Shown here piece by piece: positions 60,135-64,000 of a DNA stretch of 64,000 bases. The position numbers and the translations under genes were made by a program. Under the pieces are notes generated by a model, which saw nothing but the letters and a program-made list of their open reading frames with translations, did no database searches and was not told the DNA's origin. The stretch is from assembly GCA_039028975.1 (NCBI GenBank), contig JBCCHB010000042.1, positions 39,885 to 103,884 of the forward strand, given 5' to 3'. The stretch's first letter is position 1; each line of letters begins with the position of its first letter. The DNA comes from JAHBNG01 sp039028975 (GTDB taxonomy: Bacteria > Chloroflexota > Anaerolineae > Caldilineales > Caldilineaceae).

Positions 60135-61367
60135 TTAGGTGCGATATTCAGCGTTGATCGTTACATACTCATGGCTGAAATCGCTTGTCCAGACTGTTGC
60201 GCTGCCATTGCCCAAATTTAGTTCGATTCGTACATCAATTTCTGGCTTGGCAAAGATTGCCATGGCGTCGTCTTCTTCATACCCGGTCGGTTCTCCCTGG
60301 TTAATGAGTTGCAACTCAGATGAGCGTTCTCCATTGACCTCTGTACCAGAGATAAAGATGGAGCAGCAGGCCGGGTCGACATGGGAACCAGAGCGACCAA
60401 GGGCCATCACAAAGCGCCCCCAGTTGGCATCATTGCCATAGAAGGCCGTTTTACAGAGTGGGCTGATGGCAATTGTGTTGGCTGCCTGATGGGCCTCCAC
60501 ATCAGACGTTCCACCATTGACCTGAATGGTGATAAATTTCGTAGCTCCTTCGCCATCTCGAACCAACGCTTGAGCCAAATCTGTACTGATATCGGTCAGG
60601 GCAGCTTGGAATTGGGCAAATTCAGGGCTAGTGGGATCGCTAATCTCAGCATGGTTGGCTGCACCATTGGCCAATAGCAGAACGGTATCATTGGTGCTGG
60701 TATCCCCATCAACGCTGATTCGATTGTAGCTACGGACAACTGCGTAATCGAGGGCCTGTTGAAGAAGAGGTTGGGCAATTTGGGCATCAGTGGCAATGAC
60801 GCTAAGCATGGTTGCCATGTCAGGATGGATCATGCCTGCACCTTTGCAGATGCCGGTTAGATGAATGGTATGACCGTCTACTTCTAGGCTGCGGCTGCGG
60901 ACCTTGTGAACCGTATCCGTGGTCATGATGGCTTTGGCCGCGTCCTCCCACCCATCAGGACGCAATTCGGCCACTACCCTGGGAATACCATCAAGTAGGG
61001 TCTCTAGAGGTAACTGGACTCCAATAACCCCTGTACTCATCACATGGACTGAGTGATCGGTTGCACCTATCGCCTGTTCTACCGTCTCGGCACTCTGCTT
61101 GGCATTGGCGGCCCCTTGGGTTCCAGTACAGGCATTGGCGTTGCCGCTATTAATCAGTACGCCATGTATCTTCTCTGAGTTAAAAGCCAGCAGCTTCTGA
61201 TCATAGACAACGGGGGCCGCGGCAAAGGCATTGCGGGTAAAGACGGCTGCGGATCGACAGGGTGTCTGGCTGGCAATGAGGGCCACATCCAGGGCGCCAT
61301 CTTTTTTGATACCGGCAGCAATGCCCGCTGCATCAAATCCAGGGACGGAAAATAATTGAGTCTCCAT
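60135..61367 (-). CDS. argJ: Bifunctional glutamate N-acetyltransferase/amino-acid N-acetyltransferase
   Basis: The 410-residue protein is ArgJ. The self-cleavage site is in M-I-H-P-D-M-A-T-M-L-S, with the new N-terminal threonine as nucleophile. The N-terminal G-I-K-K-D-G-A-L-D-V-A-L and later G-A-T-K-F-I-T-I and N-D-A-N-W-G-R-F segments fit too. It moves the acetyl group from N-acetylornithine to glutamate and may also use acetyl-CoA. The start has AAGGAG upstream. It follows argG after 26 bp, and the two probably form an arginine synthesis operon. Confidence 0.95.
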   Translation of the reverse strand: METQLFSVPGFDAAGIAAGIKKDGALDVALIASQTPCRSAAVFTRNAFAAAPVVYDQKLLAFNSEKIHGVLINSGNANACTGTQGAANAKQSAETVEQAIGATDHSVHVMSTGVIGVQLPLETLLDGIPRVVAELRPDGWEDAAKAIMTTDTVHKVRSRSLEVDGHTIHLTGICKGAGMIHPDMATMLSVIATDAQIAQPLLQQALDYAVVRSYNRISVDGDTSTNDTVLLLANGAANHAEISDPTSPEFAQFQAALTDISTDLAQALVRDGEGATKFITIQVNGGTSDVEAHQAANTIAISPLCKTAFYGNDANWGRFVMALGRSGSHVDPACCSIFISGTEVNGERSSELQLINQGEPTGYEEDDAMAIFAKPEIDVRIELNLGNGSATVWTSDFSHEYVTINAEYRT

Positions 61368-61393
61368 TTGGTTCTCCTTGCGTTGTGTGAAAA

Positions 61394-62659
61394 TTAGTCT
61401 CGTTTAAAGTCCGTATAATCAGGGGTATCATACTCGCTGACGCCTTTGCCTTCTACCTTCAGCATAGCCTGAACTTTAAGGGGGAGACCATATAGGCGGA
61501 TGAAGCCCTCCGCATCCGCTTGGTTATAGACCTCATCTTCGTCGAACGTAACGTAGTCTTCTCGATAGAGGCTGTTTGGGCTGCGGCGGCCAGCCAAAAT
61601 GACGTTGCCTTTGTAAAGCTTAAAGCGTACAAGCCCTGTCAGGTTCTGTTCTGTCTCTTGTACAAAAGCATCTAAAGCTTGACGGAGAGGGGTAAACCAG
61701 CGGCCATTATAGACCAACTCGGCATAGCGCAGACCGATCTGTTGTTTGTAGTGAAGGGTTTCGCTATCAAGGCAGAGCTGCTCTAGTGCTGCATGACCCT
61801 TATAGAGTATGGTCCCACCGGGTGTCTCATAGACGCCTCTACTCTTCATCCCAACCAAGCGATTTTCTACAATGTCAACCCGCCCAATACCATGTTTGAT
61901 GCCAATCTCATTTAGGTATTGCATGAGCTCTACTGGACCCATTGCCGTTCCATTCACCCGCTCGGGCAGCCCTTTTCGGAAGTATAGCTCAAGGTACTCT
62001 GGCTCCTCGGGGGCATCTTCTGGTGAGACAGTCCACTCAAACATGTCAGCCGGCGGCTCGTTCCAAGGATCTTCTAACGGTCCCCCTTCATTGCTTAGAT
62101 GGAATAGATTGCGATCCTGGCTGTAGATGCGCTCTACAGTCGCCTTGACCGGAACGTTGTACTCTTCTGCATAGTCCAGTGCATCACTGCGCCCTCGAAT
62201 GGTCCATTCGCGCCATGGGGCAATGATGGTCAGCTTGGGATTGAGTGCCATAACGGTTAATTCGAAGCGAACCTGATCATTTCCCTTGCCGGTTGCCCCA
62301 TGAGCAATTGCGTCAGCGCCTTCCATCTCGGCAATTTCTACCAAGCGCTTGGCGATTAATGGCCGGGCAAATGAGGTGCCCAGCAGATAATCACGCTCAT
62401 AAATGGCGCCAGCCTGCATGGTAGGGAAGACATAGTCAGTTAGGAACTCTGTGCGCAAATCTTCCACATAACATTTGCTAGCTCCCGATGCAATAGCCTT
62501 GTCTTCCAATCCATCCAACTCTGCCTCCTGCCCTAGATCGGCACAAAAACAGACCACCTCACAGCCATACGTATTCTTGAGCCAAGGTACGCATACGCTC
62601 GTATCCAGCCCACCTGAGTAGGCAAGCACGCATTTCTTGATTTCACTCTTTGTTGTCAC
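61394..62659 (-). CDS. argG: Argininosuccinate synthase
   Basis: The protein of about 421 residues is ArgG. The ATP pyrophosphatase loop is A-Y-S-G-G-L-D-T-S (13-21). Later motifs include A-H-G-A-T-G-K-G-N-D-Q, G-R-S-D-A-L, and G-M-K-S-R-G-V-Y-E-T-P-G. It joins citrulline and aspartate in arginine synthesis. The start is the GTG at 62659, with AAAGGAG six nt upstream. A 20-codon open extension to 62719 includes the sequence of a terminator hairpin, so it is unlikely to be translated as part of the enzyme. Confidence 0.95.
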   Translation of the reverse strand: MTTKSEIKKCVLAYSGGLDTSVCVPWLKNTYGCEVVCFCADLGQEAELDGLEDKAIASGASKCYVEDLRTEFLTDYVFPTMQAGAIYERDYLLGTSFARPLIAKRLVEIAEMEGADAIAHGATGKGNDQVRFELTVMALNPKLTIIAPWREWTIRGRSDALDYAEEYNVPVKATVERIYSQDRNLFHLSNEGGPLEDPWNEPPADMFEWTVSPEDAPEEPEYLELYFRKGLPERVNGTAMGPVELMQYLNEIGIKHGIGRVDIVENRLVGMKSRGVYETPGGTILYKGHAALEQLCLDSETLHYKQQIGLRYAELVYNGRWFTPLRQALDAFVQETEQNLTGLVRFKLYKGNVILAGRRSPNSLYREDYVTFDEDEVYNQADAEGFIRLYGLPLKVQAMLKVEGKGVSEYDTPDYTDFKRD

Positions 62660-62691
62660 AATCGTCTCCTTTTTGTTGAGTAATGCAAAAA

Positions 62692-62735
62692 AGCAATAAA
62701 AAAACGCCAGCCGAAACATTCGACATGGCGTTGAA
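62692..62735 (-). terminator. Intrinsic terminator in the argG leader, possible attenuator
   Basis: On the minus strand AACGCCA pairs with TGGCGTT around a 16-nt loop, followed by TTTTTTATTGC. It lies about 20 bp before the argG ribosome site, so it would stop transcription before argG unless something prevents it. A short frame (M-K-L-R-T-S-S-S) starts at about 62764 ahead of it. Confidence 0.75.
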
Positions 62736-62812
62736 AACGGAAGAGGACGTACGCAATTTCATTTATACTTCATAGGGGCACCCATTTTTCTCTAACGAAT
62801 CAAAGTATCATT

Positions 62813-62899
62813 CTATACTCAGCTCCGTTTGAGAACGGTAGTTTAGACCCTCTGGTAGGACCCCGGAAAACTATCGTTCTCAAAACGACCGCAGTATAG
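62813..62899. repeat. Family B covarying palindrome, copy B6 (opposite orientation)
   Basis: Reads CTATACTCAGCTCCGTTTG at the left and AAAACGACCGCAGTATAGC at the right. Arms GAGAACGGTAGTTT and AAACTATCGTTCTC pair at 13 of 14 positions. It lies in the argG leader region, about 80 bp upstream of the terminator hairpin. The gap 62900-63151 shows nothing else. Confidence 0.9.
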
Positions 62900-63151
62900 C
62901 GTTAGAGTATCGGCTACCTACACGTATAATTGATCCAGCCCGCTTCCGCAGGCATCCTCCTCAATTGCATTATCTTACTATCTCATTTTGTTGGGCATAG
63001 CATCATGGACTTCGTAGGCTGGGCCAAAGTATGATGCTTAACTCTTACTATTTATACCTGCGTTGTTGTTTTGCGCTCATTCCTTAAAGTCTGCACAGAA
63101 GAATAAAACAGATCGATTGTGAAGTCAAAAACAAAATCTAAACATTAAGAG

Positions 63152-63478
63152 TTAGTTTTGATGTCCAACCGTCTCGCGTTCAAGCGCTGTGGACACGATG
63201 CTCTTCTGCTCATGGTAAGCACCATCAGATAGGCCATCAGCTTGGATATCAATCAAAGACTGACCATCTACTAAATAAAGGAACTCATATTGACGTCCAG
63301 CGGGCAGATCGAGAGCTGTTCGCCATTGGCCATCCCGATCTTGTGAAAGGGGGGCCTGCTGGTCTTGCCAATCGTTAAATTCTCCCAGGACACTTACTCG
63401 ATTAGCCCAAACAGACGATGGCAATTCAAAGACAATTCTAACATGACCAGGGATGGAGGATTTGGTTTTGTGTATCAT
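63152..63478 (-). CDS. Small CBM48 (glycogen-binding) protein
   Basis: The 108-residue protein is almost only a CBM48/AMPK-beta-like glycogen-binding domain. It is recognised by V-S-V-L-G-E-F-N-D-W, followed by the D-G-Q-W-R-T and Y-E-F-L-Y-L-V-D-G patterns. Such small proteins are common beside carbohydrate or sensory genes, and would bind glycogen or starch-like glucans. No enzyme domain is attached. The start at ATG 63478 is preferred over the TTG three codons earlier. It is a single gene. Confidence 0.88.
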   Translation of the reverse strand: MIHKTKSSIPGHVRIVFELPSSVWANRVSVLGEFNDWQDQQAPLSQDRDGQWRTALDLPAGRQYEFLYLVDGQSLIDIQADGLSDGAYHEQKSIVSTALERETVGHQN

Positions 63479-63865
63479 GTTTATCAATGTTCCTTCGCTC
63501 TATAGACCACGATCGTGACATGAATCGACAGTTCACTCAATAGTATTATGGTACCAATAAAGTCGCAATCTACCAATAGCGAATACTCCTAAATTCATAA
63601 GGATTTATTTGGGCATATTATTTACTAGTGAGCTTTTTGCAACCGTTCTTTCTTCTGTTATGATTACCCACCTATGCAAGAAAGTCGACAAAATGAACGA
63701 CTTGTCTACGATTTGTCTATAATTCGTTCGTATAAGGCTCTTCAAAAATAAGTTCTCTGGTAGAGTAGGCCGGTTGCCTGATAGGTGCAGTGCCGGAGCC
63801 GTACCAGACTCCTGGACAAGCACCGTAGCACAAGAGGACGCGCCGGTTCTCGGATTTTGGTAATT
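63479..63865. other. Intergenic stretch before the IS200-like element
   Basis: No gene is supported here. Minus-strand frames at 63605-63823 and 63742-63963 have no domain. The part from about 63755 to 63850 is GC-rich and could fold (for example CCGGAG with CTCCTGG), so it may be a structured RNA or part of the insertion sequence, but I cannot name it. Confidence 0.4.
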
Positions 63866-63975
63866 AAACCCGATAAACCCCCAGCTCTGCTGGGGAGACT
63901 ATAAAAGTTTGACTTATGCGGCAGTTTCCAGTTGGCTAACGAAGTGGGCCGCTCGTTAACCAACTGGAGACAAAA
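63866..63975 (+). mobile_element. Left end of an IS200/IS605-like element
   Basis: CCCCAGC-TCT-GCTGGGG (63879-63895) is a short perfect hairpin of the type recognised by IS200/IS605 Y1 transposases. A second hairpin (63928-63967; CCAGTTGG-C-TAACGA with TCGTTA-A-CCAACTGG) overlaps the GGAGA ribosome site of tnpA and would hide it, as known for IS200 translation control. The exact left border cannot be fixed. Confidence 0.72.
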
Positions 63976-64000
63976 ATGGACTACAAGAGTTTATCGCATA
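63976..64000 (+). CDS. tnpA: Start of IS200-like transposase TnpA, cut by the window edge
   Basis: The ATG at 63976 begins M-D-Y-K-S-L-S-H, which is the usual N-terminus of IS200-type TnpA proteins. GGAGA lies 5 nt upstream, and the expected hairpins precede it. Only eight codons are present, so the call depends on this short match and on the hairpins. TnpA would be the Y1 single-strand transposase of the element. Confidence 0.72.

Noticed and set aside
63605..63963. Minus-strand frames near the right edge
   Set aside because: No domain, no ribosome site, and they overlap the IS200 left-end hairpins.

Overview
The window looks like chromosomal DNA of a Chloroflexota bacterium, probably of the Anaerolineae/Caldilineae/Ardenticatenia side. 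This is an inference from gene style, as there is no rRNA here. The signs are Thr/Pro-rich linkers in secreted proteins, a secreted protease ending in a short F-L-P-I tail, a MalT-type LuxR regulator, an ECF sigma factor fused to ankyrin repeats, and intergenic space full of short palindromic elements. About 50 protein genes are short operons or single genes in both orientations. No rRNA, tRNA or CRISPR array was recognised.

Layout. 1-7.4 kb: the 5' part of a membrane-anchored NodB-like deacetylase (minus strand), an AhpD-like protein coupled to a class IV aminotransferase, a TolB-like propeller protein and two GNAT acetyltransferases. 7.8-9.3 kb: xisH, a xisI whose end is replaced, and a headless oligopeptide-ABC ATPase joined to it, which is a recombination scar. 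9.4-17.3 kb: MalT-like LuxR regulator, MFS exporter, GFA protein, two truncated genes next to repeats, RNase HI and a Nudix hydrolase. 17.4-26.1 kb: a CcdA protein whose first helix lies at its C-terminus, a DUF3179 protein, a PadR/membrane-protein operon with a clear promoter and operator, sigma-ankyrin, AraC/GyrI-like, dienelactone hydrolase and transglutaminase-like genes. 26.7-38.5 kb: trmFO, recX, hslO, a 1339-residue trypsin-like protease with cohesin/dockerin-like modules, a ThDP enzyme, a GH-A-like TIM barrel and a cyclase. 38.7-46.5 kb: epimerase, a small MerR/MerF-like module, a molybdenum hydroxylase operon with a MoaD/ThiS protein, an HNH nuclease with a coupled partner. 46.6-64 kb: a Tat-exported paralogue of the TIM-barrel protein, a SelW-like gene, Nif3, DUF951, PIG-L deacetylase, PIN-TRAM, cysS, rlmB, Gfo/Idh oxidoreductase, S9 peptidase, a TlpA-like lipoprotein, argJ, argG, a CBM48 protein and the start of an IS200-like element at the right edge.

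Main discovery. Two genes that look broken are best read as selenoprotein genes. The SelW/Rdx-like gene (49124-49390) has an in-frame TGA at the second position of its C-x-x-C motif, giving C-T-S-U. The TlpA-like thioredoxin lipoprotein (59218-59859, minus) has an in-frame TGA at the first position, giving U-I-N-C. In both, a hairpin with the same GUU loop lies 17-18 nt after the TGA, as expected for a bacterial SECIS element. The organism should therefore have selA, selB, selC and selD outside this window. The permuted CcdA is the type of membrane protein that reduces TlpA-like lipoproteins, so the two may work together.

A second theme is repeats. Family A (about 80-90 bp, nine copies) and family B (about 88 bp, six copies) are MITE-like, with inverted ends near TA-rich flanks. 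Family B hairpin arms vary between copies while each arm largely stays complementary to its own partner. One family A copy carries a nested 140-bp inverted-repeat insertion flanked by a perfect 8-bp direct repeat. A long inverted repeat, a two-copy family D and several simple dispersed repeats fill most remaining gaps.
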